A stretch of DNA of 64,000 nt from G965195345 sp965277625 (GTDB lineage: Bacteria > Pseudomonadota > Gammaproteobacteria > CAKMZV01): assembly GCA_965277625.1 (NCBI GenBank), contig OZ255827.1, positions 1,674,001 through 1,738,000 of the forward strand, written 5' to 3'. The notes below the pieces were generated by a model. The model had not been told where the DNA came from and did no database searches. It worked only from the letters and a program-made list of their open reading frames with translations. The position numbers were made by a program, and so were the translations under genes. Position 1 is the stretch's first letter, and each line of letters opens with the position of its first letter. This document shows, one piece after another, positions 17,014 to 25,887 of the stretch.

Positions 17014-18429
17014 CTACTCTTGGGTCATTTTAGCAATAATATTTGAGGTTGATAGACCCTCTACCAAATCAATTGTCACCACTTCACCGCCATTGTCTAT
17101 GACCGCTTGTGCGCCTTCAATGTCTTCAACCTGATAATCACCGCCTTTGACTAGAACATCAGGCAATAGTTGCTCATATAAATGTTTTGGTGAGTCTTGT
17201 TCTAAGAGGTCATCGCCAAATACAATGATCCAATCAACGCATCTGAGCGCTTGTAAAACGTTCAGCCTTTGGGTGATGTTATGAATGGGTCTATTTTCGC
17301 CTTTCAAACGTTTGATTGAGGCATCGCTGTTCACGGCAACAATCAATTTATCGCCCAATGCTCGGGCTTTCTCTAAAGAGTCAATGTGTCCGGCGTGTAC
17401 GATGTCAAAACAGCCATTTGTCATAACAATGCGATCGCCTCGGCTTTTGGCAATCAAAATACTTTGTTGTAGTTCTGTGACCATCATTTGATCTGAATGC
17501 ATGAACGATGTTGGGAATAATTCGGTGGGATCCACAACAGCTGTGCCTTGTTTTGCCACAACAATGCCCGCCGCTTTATTCGCCAGATTAACCGCTTGAG
17601 AGGATGGGGTGTCAATGGCCAATGCAGCGGCCAATGTGGCAATGACCGTATCCCCTGCGCCAGATACATCAAAGACTTCGTGCGCTTCAGTGGGGATGTG
17701 TAGCACTTCCCCTTCTAAGGGGACCCAACTCATGCCTTGTTCGCTGCGGGTGATTAAAATAGCACCCAGTTCATTCACTTCTGCCAGTTCTTTTGCTTTG
17801 TTCACTAAGGCGCTATCGTCACTCCAATCACCCACCGTTTGTCTAAACTCGCTGGCGTTGGGTGTGACCACATCTGCTTCGGCATAACGTCCAAAATCCG
17901 CCCCTTTGGGATCGACCAATACTTTTTTGTTGCGTTGTTTGGCTTGAGCAATCAATGGCTCGATAAAACGCAAACAGCCTTTGGCGTAATCAGAAAAAAC
18001 CACCAAATTGACCTTATCCCACAAGGGTTCAAGGTGTGCGTCAAACAAATCTTCTGGAATGAGGGGGAAACCATCTTCAAAATCGGCTCTGATCAGCTGT
18101 TGTTGACGGCTCACAATGCGCAGTTTGGAGATGGTCGGTGACTGATCCATGCGCACCAGATGACAATGCACGCCTGAATTTTTTAAGGATTCTTCTAATC
18201 GGTCGGCATTCCGATCGTCTCCAACTAAACCAACCAGATAAACCTCAGCTTCTAAACTGGCCAAATTTAAAGCCACATTGGCTGCACCGCCAGGTCGATA
18301 TTCTTCTTTTTCAACAGCGATGATTGGCACTGGCGCTTCTGGTGACAAACGATCAACCTGACCATACCAATAGCGGTCTAACATAACATCGCCAATAACC
18401 AGTACTTTTGCTTTGTCAAATTGAAGCAT
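17014..18429 (-). CDS. hldE: Bifunctional heptose-7-phosphate kinase / heptose-1-phosphate adenylyltransferase
   Basis: HldE phosphorylates heptose 7-phosphate at C1 and, after dephosphorylation by GmhB, transfers AMP to it. It has an N-terminal PfkB/ribokinase domain (to about residue 315, with GGAANVALNLASL and the DVSGAGDTV catalytic motif) and a C-terminal nucleotidyltransferase domain with GCFDIVHAGH and a sugar-specific GENRPI segment. The open frame extends to 18471, but that would overlap gmhA. The ATG at 18429, preceded by AGGAAAG, gives 471 residues, close to the family's 477, and is chosen. Confidence 0.97.
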   Translation of the reverse strand: MLQFDKAKVLVIGDVMLDRYWYGQVDRLSPEAPVPIIAVEKEEYRPGGAANVALNLASLEAEVYLVGLVGDDRNADRLEESLKNSGVHCHLVRMDQSPTISKLRIVSRQQQLIRADFEDGFPLIPEDLFDAHLEPLWDKVNLVVFSDYAKGCLRFIEPLIAQAKQRNKKVLVDPKGADFGRYAEADVVTPNASEFRQTVGDWSDDSALVNKAKELAEVNELGAILITRSEQGMSWVPLEGEVLHIPTEAHEVFDVSGAGDTVIATLAAALAIDTPSSQAVNLANKAAGIVVAKQGTAVVDPTELFPTSFMHSDQMMVTELQQSILIAKSRGDRIVMTNGCFDIVHAGHIDSLEKARALGDKLIVAVNSDASIKRLKGENRPIHNITQRLNVLQALRCVDWIIVFGDDLLEQDSPKHLYEQLLPDVLVKGGDYQVEDIEGAQAVIDNGGEVVTIDLVEGLSTSNIIAKMTQE

Positions 18430-18437
18430 ACTCTTTC

Positions 18438-18995
18438 CTACGCAAATGCTTGTTCGATGTGGTCGCACCAATAATGACAGATGAGCGTATGCGCTTCTTG
18501 AATGCGTGCGGTTATTGAAGAAGGGACTTGAATGGTGTAATCACACAAATCCAACAGTTTTGAGTCTTTAGAACCCGTTAATGCGATGGTTGTGATGTTC
18601 AATGCTTGTGCAGACTGAGCCGCCAATACACAATTTGGACTATTGCCTGAAGTGCTCAACAAAATTAAGCAGTCACCTGCGGCACCCAATCCTTCGACTT
18701 GCCTCGAGAAGATTTTGTCATAGCCCAGATCATTCCCCCCAGCGGTCAACACTGAAGTATCTGTGGTCAATGCGACTGAATTTAACGCGGGTCGATTGAT
18801 TCTATAACGCACCATCAATTCTGCCGCCATGTGTTGCGCGTCGGCCGCACTGCCGCCATTTCCCGCCCACAACACTTTGTGTTTGTCTTTCAGGCAAGCG
18901 GTTAGAATGTCTGCCAGTTTTTCGACAGTATCATAACAGCCACCCAAATCGTTGATAACGCTTTGATGCTCTTGAACCGTTTGCGAAAAAGACAT
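18438..18995 (-). CDS. gmhA: Sedoheptulose-7-phosphate isomerase
   Basis: GmhA converts sedoheptulose 7-phosphate into D-glycero-D-manno-heptose 7-phosphate, the first step of ADP-heptose synthesis. The 185-residue SIS-domain protein has GNGGSAADAQHMAAEL near residue 45, SVALTTDTSVLTA and ILLSTSGNSPN. It starts the gmhA-hldE-hldD run, with 8 bases to the hldE start. The phosphatase gmhB needed between the two HldE steps is not in the window. Confidence 0.95.
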   Translation of the reverse strand: MSFSQTVQEHQSVINDLGGCYDTVEKLADILTACLKDKHKVLWAGNGGSAADAQHMAAELMVRYRINRPALNSVALTTDTSVLTAGGNDLGYDKIFSRQVEGLGAAGDCLILLSTSGNSPNCVLAAQSAQALNITTIALTGSKDSKLLDLCDYTIQVPSSITARIQEAHTLICHYWCDHIEQAFA

Positions 18996-18996
18996 G

Positions 18997-19188
18997 CTAT
19001 TCCTTTATGAGTTGATATTGCGTGCCACAATAGGGACACAATGCTTTGCCATCCTCTGAATCTTCAATGGGGATAAACACCCGCGGATGGGCATTCCATA
19101 ATGTATGCTGGGGCAAGGGACAATGTAAGGGCAAATCTTTGTGCGTTATACTGATTTCCTTTGATTTGTTATCCATTTTTTCCACCAT
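18997..19188 (-). CDS. Small zinc-finger (CHCC-type) protein
   Basis: A 63-residue protein with the pattern of the zf-CHCC family, related to mitochondrial NDUFS6: a cysteine in HCPLPQHTLWNAHPRV, then FIPI and a C-terminal CPYCGTQY pair. Bacterial members are short, uncharacterised, and often sit beside ilvE, as here. The open frame begins at a TTG (19194), but the ATG at 19188 has an AGGGA ribosome site 7 bases before it and is preferred. It lies between ilvE and gmhA with 1 to 20 bases on either side, so it is co-transcribed with them. Confidence 0.85.
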   Translation of the reverse strand: MVEKMDNKSKEISITHKDLPLHCPLPQHTLWNAHPRVFIPIEDSEDGKALCPYCGTQYQLIKE

Positions 19189-19207
19189 AAGCAATCCCTG
19201 TTTGATA

Positions 19208-20134
19208 TTAAGAACGAACGACCGTCAACCAGCGTTCAGAAAAGCTGTGTTTGCCACTGACCAGATCAAAGTATGCTTGTTGTAATTGTTCTGTAATGGG
19301 ACCGCGTCCGCCCTGCCCAATGGTGCGACCATCCAATTCACGTATGGGTGTGACCTCAGCGGCAGTGCCAGTGAAAAAAGCTTCATCTGCGGTATAGACT
19401 GCATCACGCGTAATGCGTTTTTCAACGATTTTATAACCTGAATGTTCTGCCAAGTTGACGATGGTACGGCGCGTTAATCCGTCCAATGCTGAGGATAATT
19501 CCGGCGTATAAATCACATGGTCTTTGATCATAAAAAAGTTTTCACCCGATCCTTCAGCAACGAACCCGTCAACGTCTAAGAGCAAGGCTTCATCATAACC
19601 ATCACGGATGGCATCAGACAGTGCTAGCATTGAGTTGATATAGTTACCATTGGCTTTGGCTCGACACATGGTCACATTAACATGATGTCGCGTGTAAGAG
19701 GAGGTGCGAACACGAATGCCTTTTTGCAAACTTTCTGTGCCAAGATAAGTGCCCCAAGACCAAGCCGCAACCATAATATGAACTTTCAAATTATCGGCGC
19801 GCAGTCCCATGCCTTCTGAACCGTAAAAAACCAATGGTCGAATATAGGCCGAAGACAAGTTGTTTTTTGCGACAGCATCGCATTGAACTTGATTGATCTC
19901 TTCCATCTCATAGGGGATCTTCATGCCCATGATTTTGGCAGATTCAAAGAGGCGTTTGGTGTGATCTTGCAAGCGAAATATGGCCGGACCTTCGGCTGTT
20001 TCATAAGCGCGCACACCTTCAAATACACCCATGCCGTAGTGTAATGTATGGGTTAACACATGAACTTTGGCATCAGCCCAGTTCAGCCATGCACCGTCCA
20101 TCCAAATGGTTCCTTCTCTTTCTGCAAACGTCAT
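19208..20134 (-). CDS. ilvE: Branched-chain amino acid aminotransferase
   Basis: IlvE carries out the last step of valine, leucine and isoleucine synthesis with glutamate as amino donor. The 308-residue class IV aminotransferase has the PLP lysine at residue 160 (CRAKANGNYINS), THTLHYGMGVFEGVRAY near the N-terminus, GSGENFF and the FFTGTAAEVTPI phosphate-binding loop. It follows infC by about 50 bases on the same strand, where rpmI would normally be found. Confidence 0.97.
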   Translation of the reverse strand: MTFAEREGTIWMDGAWLNWADAKVHVLTHTLHYGMGVFEGVRAYETAEGPAIFRLQDHTKRLFESAKIMGMKIPYEMEEINQVQCDAVAKNNLSSAYIRPLVFYGSEGMGLRADNLKVHIMVAAWSWGTYLGTESLQKGIRVRTSSYTRHHVNVTMCRAKANGNYINSMLALSDAIRDGYDEALLLDVDGFVAEGSGENFFMIKDHVIYTPELSSALDGLTRRTIVNLAEHSGYKIVEKRITRDAVYTADEAFFTGTAAEVTPIRELDGRTIGQGGRGPITEQLQQAYFDLVSGKHSFSERWLTVVRS

Positions 20135-20184
20135 CTCATTTTCTCATATAGTTTGTGTTGATTATTGCGTACTCATCAATGCAA

Positions 20185-20733
20185 TTATTTAGCGGGGGAT
20201 ATAACCATAATCATTTGTCTGCCTTCCATTTTGGCATTGGATTGAACCACCACTTTATCATTTAAATCTGCGTGCACACGATCCAACAGTTTTTCGCCCA
20301 ACTCTTGGTGCGCCAATTCTCGTCCTCTAAACCACACAACCACCTTAACGTGATTGCCTTTTTCAAGAAAACCTTGGATTTTTTTAAGCTTAACCGTGTA
20401 ATCACCCACGTCCGTATTGGGACGAAATTTAATGGCTTTATGGATGATCTGCTTTTGATTTTTCTTTGACTCCAATTTTTTCTTTTTGAGTTCAAACAAG
20501 TGTTTGCTAAAATTCATAATCTTGCAAACGGGCGGTGAAGCTTTGGGTGAAATCTCAACCAAATCTAATTCCATGTCCTCTGCACGCTGTTGGGCATCTT
20601 CTAAGCCAACCACCCCAATCAATTCACCAACAGGGTCTAATAATCTGACCTCTTTTGCTTTGATAAATTGGTTGACGTTGATATCGGGTAATTTTATCGC
20701 TTCTTGCGGTTGTCTTCTGCCTCTTCGTTTCAT
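20185..20733 (-). CDS. infC: Translation initiation factor IF-3
   Basis: IF-3 keeps ribosomal subunits apart and checks the start codon in the P site. The 182-residue protein has the N-terminal domain (VRLLDPVGELIGV, DLVEISPKASPPVCKIM), the lysine-rich linker, and the C-terminal domain (KFRPNTDVGDY, FRGRELAHQELG, EGRQMIMV). The start is an ATG at 20733 preceded directly by an in-frame TAG, so the usual rare AUU/AUA-type start is not available upstream. A good ribosome site (AAGGAG) lies 9 bases ahead. It is followed by ilvE rather than rpmI-rplT, and a non-ribosomal gene separates it from thrS. Confidence 0.97.
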   Translation of the reverse strand: MKRRGRRQPQEAIKLPDINVNQFIKAKEVRLLDPVGELIGVVGLEDAQQRAEDMELDLVEISPKASPPVCKIMNFSKHLFELKKKKLESKKNQKQIIHKAIKFRPNTDVGDYTVKLKKIQGFLEKGNHVKVVVWFRGRELAHQELGEKLLDRVHADLNDKVVVQSNAKMEGRQMIMVISPAK

Positions 20734-20742
20734 CTATACTGA

Positions 20743-20748
20743 CTCCTT
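20743..20748 (-). promoter_or_regulatory. Ribosome binding site that fixes the infC start
   Basis: AAGGAG on the minus strand, 9 bases before the ATG at 20733. Together with the in-frame TAG that abuts the ATG, it fixes AUG as the infC initiation codon. The rest of the 161-base gap up to 20894 is very AT-rich, and I see no terminator or clear promoter in it. Confidence 0.8.
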
Positions 20749-20894
20749 AAGATTTGATTTTTGATATTCTTCTTCTAGATTTTTATTTTGTATAAACAAT
20801 GGAGTCCTTGAAATATTGTATTTCAGAGACTCAAATGCTAGCAAATTTTCTAAAATTAACTTGTTTAATTTCATTTAATTTCTAATTGTTTTAT

Positions 20895-21413
20895 TTAATT
20901 AAAGCTGAAATGTAATCCAACTTCACTTCCTCTTGAACCATAGCCTGCTGATAAGGAAATTCTACCTAATTTTAATTGTGCAATAGCACTTGCATACCCT
21001 CTATAATTCGTGCGCCCAGTCTTCACATAATAGTGTCCATTATTTCCCAAAATACGAAAACGATCAAACCTATTTTGAACTTCATTGAAGACAGAAACTC
21101 CAACAACACCAACTATTCTTAAATTCTCTATAACATCTTTTCCAAATCTACCTGCAACTATATATGAATCATCCCTTACTTCATAAATATCTTCTCGAAA
21201 TTGGTCAGGATTAACAGTCTCTGTATAGTTTGTTCCTACAGCTCCTTTATCTCCAATTCCAATCTGAATTCCATAAACCCAGCCATCATCTTGTCTAACA
21301 TCTAATATGATATTAATATCTTTGGATCCAGAATATCCAACTCCGAGTTCAACTTTTGCATTTGCTGTATTAAATATTAACGATCCTAATATCCCAAATA
21401 ATACTCTTTTCAT
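20895..21413 (-). CDS. Orphan exported protein, possible small outer-membrane beta-barrel
   Basis: I do not recognise this 172-residue protein. It has a clear signal peptide (basic start, hydrophobic core, cleavage probably after NANA near residue 19). The mature part alternates hydrophobic and polar residues with many Gly and Tyr (VELGVGYSGS, GYASAIAQLKLGRISLSAGYGS) and ends in GLHFSFN, as small barrels often do. It starts one base after the thrS stop, so it is likely co-transcribed. Its base use is more AT-rich than the genes on both sides, suggesting a late insertion into the thrS-infC interval. Confidence 0.6.
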   Translation of the reverse strand: MKRVLFGILGSLIFNTANAKVELGVGYSGSKDINIILDVRQDDGWVYGIQIGIGDKGAVGTNYTETVNPDQFREDIYEVRDDSYIVAGRFGKDVIENLRIVGVVGVSVFNEVQNRFDRFRILGNNGHYYVKTGRTNYRGYASAIAQLKLGRISLSAGYGSRGSEVGLHFSFN

Positions 21414-21414
21414 T

Positions 21415-23346
21415 TTAATTATTGAATATTGAGATGTTTTGTTCTCGGTTTTGAACGGAAGTTTGAACTAATTGAATAAAGTTTGTCAGTTCAAATTCGC
21501 CCATGTCACGCCCGTCCACGTGGCGCAAGGTAATGGTTTTATTGGCCAGTTCTTGTTTTCCTATGATGATTTGATAGGGTATTTTTTGCAAAGTATTCTC
21601 TCTGATTTTATAGCCAATTTTTTCATTTCTCAAGTCCATTTGAACGCGTAATCCACTCGCGCTCAGGGCATCTTTTACTTCAAGGGCATAGTCTGTATAA
21701 GACTCTGTGATGGTCATCACCACCGCTTGAACGGGGGCTAACCACAGCGGAAAGCGTCCTTCGTATTGTTCAATGAGGATGCCAATAAAGCGCTCTAACG
21801 ATCCTAAGATGGCTCGGTGTATCATGACCGGCACTTGACGTTGTCCTGCTTCATCTATGTAACGCGCATTTAAGCGGTCAGGCATGGAAAAGTCCACTTG
21901 GATGGTGCCACATTGCCAAACTCGGTTGATGCAGTCTCTTAATGAAAATTCGATTTTAGGACCGTAAAATGCCCCTTCTCCAGGCTGTAATGTCCACTCG
22001 ACACCACTGTCATTTAACACCGCCTGCAAAGCTTGCTCCGCTTCATCCCAAACGGCGTCACTGCCCACTCTTTTTTCTGGGCGGGTTGACAATTTAAGCT
22101 CAACCTGATCAAAGCCAAAATCATGATACACATCAAAAATCATTTTCATGCACGCTTTGACTTCGCTGGCCAATTGTTGATGGGTACAAAACACGTGCCC
22201 ATCATCCTGAATAAAACTACGGGCCCGCATTAAACCATGCAATGTGCCCGAGGCTTCATTACGGTGGCAATGGCCAAATTCTGCAATTCTTATTGGCAGT
22301 TCACGGTAGCTGTGCAATTGTTGATTGAAAATTTGCACATGACCTGGGCAGTTCATCGGTTTGACAGCATAATCTCTGTTTTCAGTCGATGTGGTGAACA
22401 TGTCATCTGAAAATTTTTCCCAATGGCCAGAACGTTCCCACAAAGAGCGATCCAAGATCAGCGGCGTACGCACTTCTCTGTAATCGTGCGTTTGTACTTG
22501 TTCACGCATGTACTGTTCAACCTGTTGCAATAATGCCAAACCTTTGGCGTGCCAAAAGGCGATACCAGGCGCTTCTTCTTGCATATGAAACAGTTTTAAC
22601 GCCTTGCCAATCTTGCGATGGTCGCGTTTTTCAGCTTCTGCCAACATTTCTAAATGCGCATTCAGTTGTTTTTTATCGGTAAAAGCAATGCCATAGATGC
22701 GTTGCAGCATTTTATTTTTAGAATCACCACGCCAATAAGCGCCAGCCAAGTGCGTCAGTTTAAAAGCTTTGCACAGGCCCATCCGAGGCAAATGCGGACC
22801 AATGCACATATCAATATATTCTTGATGATGATAGAGGGCAAATTCTGTTTCATCTTTTAAGTCTTCAATCAATGCCAATTTATAGGGTTCGTTCCTTTGA
22901 GTAAAGCATTCAATGGCATCGATTCTGGGAGTCACAATTTTTTCAACCGCATAATCAGTCCGAGCCAACTCAACCATGCGTTGCTCAATGATTTTTAAAT
23001 CTTCAGGATTTAAAGGGCTGTCCAACTCAATATCGTAATAAAAACCATTGTCAATCACTGGGCCAATCGCCATTTTTGCATTAGGGTGTAATTGTTTTAG
23101 CGCATGGCCAAAAAGATGCGCACAAGTGTGGCGCATGATTTCCACGCCTTCTTGGTCTTTGAGGGTCAACAACTTAATCTGAGCATCATTGTTGATTTGA
23201 TCACTGAGGTCGTGCAGTTTTCCGTCTATACTGCCCGCCACAACAACTCTGGCTAAACCAGCACCTATGTCTTCGGCAACATCATATAAACTGACAGACT
23301 GAGAGAATTTCCGATGCGAACCATCGGGAAGGGTAATACGAACCAT
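21415..23346 (-). CDS. thrS: Threonyl-tRNA synthetase
   Basis: ThrS is a class II synthetase that charges tRNA-Thr. The 643-residue protein shows the full order: TGS domain (MVRITLPDGSHRKF), editing domain with CAHLFGHALKQLHP, catalytic core with the zinc-binding cysteine in MNCPGHVQIF (near residue 333) and the class II motifs RNEASGTLHGLMRARSF and IHRAILGSLERFIGILIE, and a C-terminal anticodon-binding domain. It is the first gene of the run that continues into the orphan barrel gene and infC. Confidence 0.98.
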   Translation of the reverse strand: MVRITLPDGSHRKFSQSVSLYDVAEDIGAGLARVVVAGSIDGKLHDLSDQINNDAQIKLLTLKDQEGVEIMRHTCAHLFGHALKQLHPNAKMAIGPVIDNGFYYDIELDSPLNPEDLKIIEQRMVELARTDYAVEKIVTPRIDAIECFTQRNEPYKLALIEDLKDETEFALYHHQEYIDMCIGPHLPRMGLCKAFKLTHLAGAYWRGDSKNKMLQRIYGIAFTDKKQLNAHLEMLAEAEKRDHRKIGKALKLFHMQEEAPGIAFWHAKGLALLQQVEQYMREQVQTHDYREVRTPLILDRSLWERSGHWEKFSDDMFTTSTENRDYAVKPMNCPGHVQIFNQQLHSYRELPIRIAEFGHCHRNEASGTLHGLMRARSFIQDDGHVFCTHQQLASEVKACMKMIFDVYHDFGFDQVELKLSTRPEKRVGSDAVWDEAEQALQAVLNDSGVEWTLQPGEGAFYGPKIEFSLRDCINRVWQCGTIQVDFSMPDRLNARYIDEAGQRQVPVMIHRAILGSLERFIGILIEQYEGRFPLWLAPVQAVVMTITESYTDYALEVKDALSASGLRVQMDLRNEKIGYKIRENTLQKIPYQIIIGKQELANKTITLRHVDGRDMGEFELTNFIQLVQTSVQNREQNISIFNN

Positions 23347-23489
23347 TAATATTTAAAAAATGTCATTTAAAGGGAATGCAATCAAATTGAATTAGCCGTA
23401 TTGTATCATTGATTGCTTAACTATTTGAGTGAACAAAACAAGGCAAATAAACATGAATTGTTCGTTAAATAGGCTTGCAAAGGGGTCAT

Positions 23490-24386
23490 CTAAAGCAACC
23501 ACTCAAGTAATGCTTTTTGTGAGTGAAGCCTGTTATTGGCTTGTTGCCAAACCAATGAAGTGGGTCCATCAATCACAGCACTTTCTACTTCCTCGCCTCT
23601 GTGGGCAGGCAAACAATGGAGGAAAACCGCTTGTGCATGCGCTTGCTTCATCAATGATGCGGTCACGGCATAAGGGGCAAACATTTGCAAACGCTCTTCT
23701 TGCTCATCCTCTTGTCCCATACTGGCCCAAACGTCAGTCATCACAACATTGGTGGCTTGAACGGCTTCGACAGGATCAGAAAAACAGCTGATATTGGGGT
23801 GTGATTGAATTTGGGCATGAAAACATTCAGGCACACAAATGCGCAATTTGAAATCGAATAATTGTGTCGCTTGAATGTACGTCATGCACATATTGTTGAA
23901 ATCGCCCAACCATGTAATGGTCAGCCCTTCGATTTGGCCAAAATGTTCCTTCAATGTTTGCAAATCTGCCAAAATCTGACACGGATGGTAGGCTTCGGTT
24001 AAGCCATTGATCACGGGAACGGATGAATCTTTGGCCAAATCTTTCATATCGCTTTGAGAGGCGCAGCGCATGAGGATGCCATCGGTCATCCCACTCACTA
24101 CTCTGGCAGTATCAGAAAAAGGTTCGCCTCTGCCCAATTGCGAGTCTTTAGTGGATAAATAGACGGACTCGCCACCCAGCTGTAACATGCCGACTTCAAA
24201 TGACAATCTGGTGCGCGTTGATGATTTTTCAAAAATCATCGTCAGAATTTTATTTTTTAAAGGATGGTGAATCTCATTGTTCGCCTGCATTGCCTTAAGT
24301 TCAATTGCACGATTGAGCAGAAACAAACCTTCGGCACAACTGATGTCCGACAAGCTTAAAAAATGACGTACAGCGGATGGTCTCAT
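23490..24386 (-). CDS. argF: Ornithine carbamoyltransferase
   Basis: The enzyme forms citrulline from ornithine and carbamoyl phosphate in arginine synthesis. The 298-residue protein carries the carbamoyl-phosphate loop STRT (residues 56-59), HPCQ (134-137), the DVWASMGQE ornithine-binding segment and HCLPAHRGEEV. It overlaps the end of argD by four bases (ATGA), so the pair is translationally coupled. The product feeds ArgG, encoded at the end of this window. Confidence 0.96.
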   Translation of the reverse strand: MRPSAVRHFLSLSDISCAEGLFLLNRAIELKAMQANNEIHHPLKNKILTMIFEKSSTRTRLSFEVGMLQLGGESVYLSTKDSQLGRGEPFSDTARVVSGMTDGILMRCASQSDMKDLAKDSSVPVINGLTEAYHPCQILADLQTLKEHFGQIEGLTITWLGDFNNMCMTYIQATQLFDFKLRICVPECFHAQIQSHPNISCFSDPVEAVQATNVVMTDVWASMGQEDEQEERLQMFAPYAVTASLMKQAHAQAVFLHCLPAHRGEEVESAVIDGPTSLVWQQANNRLHSQKALLEWLL

Positions 24387-25582
24387 GAATTTTGTGCAAA
24401 TTGCTTAATCACTTTGACCACAATATCAATCATTTGTTGTGCTTCTTCATCACGCATTGTCAGCGGGGGCAGTAGACGAACAGTGGTTGCCGATGTGACA
24501 TTGACGATCAACCCTTGCGCCAGCGCCATTGGTACGATCTCTGCGCAGGGTTTATTTAAATGAACACCGAACATCATGCCTTTATGCGCCAAATTGGAAA
24601 ATATGGCTAAGTCTTGCAATTGTTCTTTCAACTGGCGACTGATCTGATCGCCTAATGTTTGTGCACGCACGGCGAGCTCATCGCGTTCAATGATTTCTAA
24701 CACTTTGCTCGAGACTGCTGTGACAAAAGGATTGCCGCCAAAAGTGGAGCCGTGTTGACCAGGTTGAAATCCATCAATCATCTGATTTGCGACCAAACAA
24801 GCGCCAATGGGGATGCCATTGCCCAGTCCTTTGGCCAAGGTCAGGATATCAGGTAAAAGGTCTTCATGCTGGAAAGCACAGAATTTTCCAGTACGTGCAA
24901 TACCCGTTTGAATTTCATCCAACATCAACAGCCAATCATTTTGATTGGTTATGGCTCTCAATTGCTGCAGATAACCCTCATCTGGCACATTGACGCCCCC
25001 TTCTCCTTGAATCGGTTCTACCCAAACGGCGACCACATTTTTATTATTCTTTGCCACCGTCTTAATCGATTCGATGTCGTTATAAGGCACTCGAATAAAG
25101 CCGCCAACCAAGGGTTCAAAGCCTGCTTGCACATTGCGATTTCCAGTGGCGGATAAGGTTGCCAATGTTCTGCCGTGGAAACTGTTTTCTGCCACGATGA
25201 TGGCTGGGGCTTTACTGTGCTTGCGCCGAGCAAATAGGCGCACCAACTTAATCGCTGCTTCATTGGCCTCTGCGCCAGAGTTGGCGAAAAAAACTTGATC
25301 CATACCCGTTAATCGACACAGGTTGGACGCTAATTGTATTTGATTAGGTATGGTGAATATATTGGACGTATGGAGCAGTTTTTCTGCTTGAGCGCTGATG
25401 GTCGCTGTCACCTCGGGATGGGCATGCCCTATGCCACAAACAGCTATGCCCGACAATGCATCCAAATAGCGATTGCCCTGCTCATCCCACAACCAAGCAC
25501 CTGCGCCGCGCTCAAATGCAATGGGTTGAGAAGCGTAGGTTGGTAGTAAATGTGTGGGCGTGGGTCTTTTTGTAACTGTCAT
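24383..25582 (-). CDS. argD: Acetylornithine aminotransferase
   Basis: ArgD is a class III PLP aminotransferase that makes N-acetylornithine from its semialdehyde. Visible are FFANSGAEANEAAIKLVR, the NSFHGRTLATLSATG loop, LDEIQTGIARTG, and the PLP lysine in TLAKGLGNGIPIGA at about residue 251. The frame is open to a TTG at 25594, but the ATG at 25582 is the more likely start and gives 399 residues. It is the first gene of the argD-argF pair. Overlap with succinylornithine transaminase activity cannot be excluded, but the argF link favours the biosynthetic role. Confidence 0.95.
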   Translation of the reverse strand: MTVTKRPTPTHLLPTYASQPIAFERGAGAWLWDEQGNRYLDALSGIAVCGIGHAHPEVTATISAQAEKLLHTSNIFTIPNQIQLASNLCRLTGMDQVFFANSGAEANEAAIKLVRLFARRKHSKAPAIIVAENSFHGRTLATLSATGNRNVQAGFEPLVGGFIRVPYNDIESIKTVAKNNKNVVAVWVEPIQGEGGVNVPDEGYLQQLRAITNQNDWLLMLDEIQTGIARTGKFCAFQHEDLLPDILTLAKGLGNGIPIGACLVANQMIDGFQPGQHGSTFGGNPFVTAVSSKVLEIIERDELAVRAQTLGDQISRQLKEQLQDLAIFSNLAHKGMMFGVHLNKPCAEIVPMALAQGLIVNVTSATTVRLLPPLTMRDEEAQQMIDIVVKVIKQFAQNS

Positions 25583-25821
25583 GTCTTTTAGCAAAAAAGC
25601 AGGGCATTATACAGAAACACTGCCCGTAATAATAGCAAAAGTGATTTCTTAGGTTTAAACCACTTCAAAATAATATTTAAAAAGAGTTTCAAACGCAGGA
25701 GGTCTTACACACGCACTCATAGGCGGCTAATGCCAAGGGGTTATTGAGCGTCCCAATAAAGGGTTCATTTTGAAATTCAATGTTCGTTGTAACAGGTTAA
25801 CAATTACGTTTTACTGACGAG

Positions 25822-25855
25822 AAGCCTCCGCCCTCTTAAATGAAGGTGGAGGCTT
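25822..25855. terminator. Strong hairpin in the argD/giant-gene intergenic region
   Basis: AAGCCTCCGCC and GGTGGAGGCTT form an 11-bp stem (one G-T pair) with a 12-base loop. It lies about 30 bases beyond the stop of the giant gene on the minus strand. There is no T tract on either side, so it may be an mRNA-stabilising hairpin or a weak terminator. The remaining part of the 305-base gap (25583-25887) shows no gene and no clear promoter. Confidence 0.4.
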
Positions 25856-25887
25856 GAATTTGACAAAGCTGTTTAAAAAACGAAAAT

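Noticed and set aside
18430..18471. Longer hldE start at 18471
   Set aside because: It would overlap gmhA by 34 bases and add a non-conserved leader; the ATG at 18429 has a good ribosome site and fits the family length.
20134..20184. rpmI and rplT expected downstream of infC
   Set aside because: Only about 50 bases separate infC from ilvE; no ribosomal protein frame fits there on either strand.
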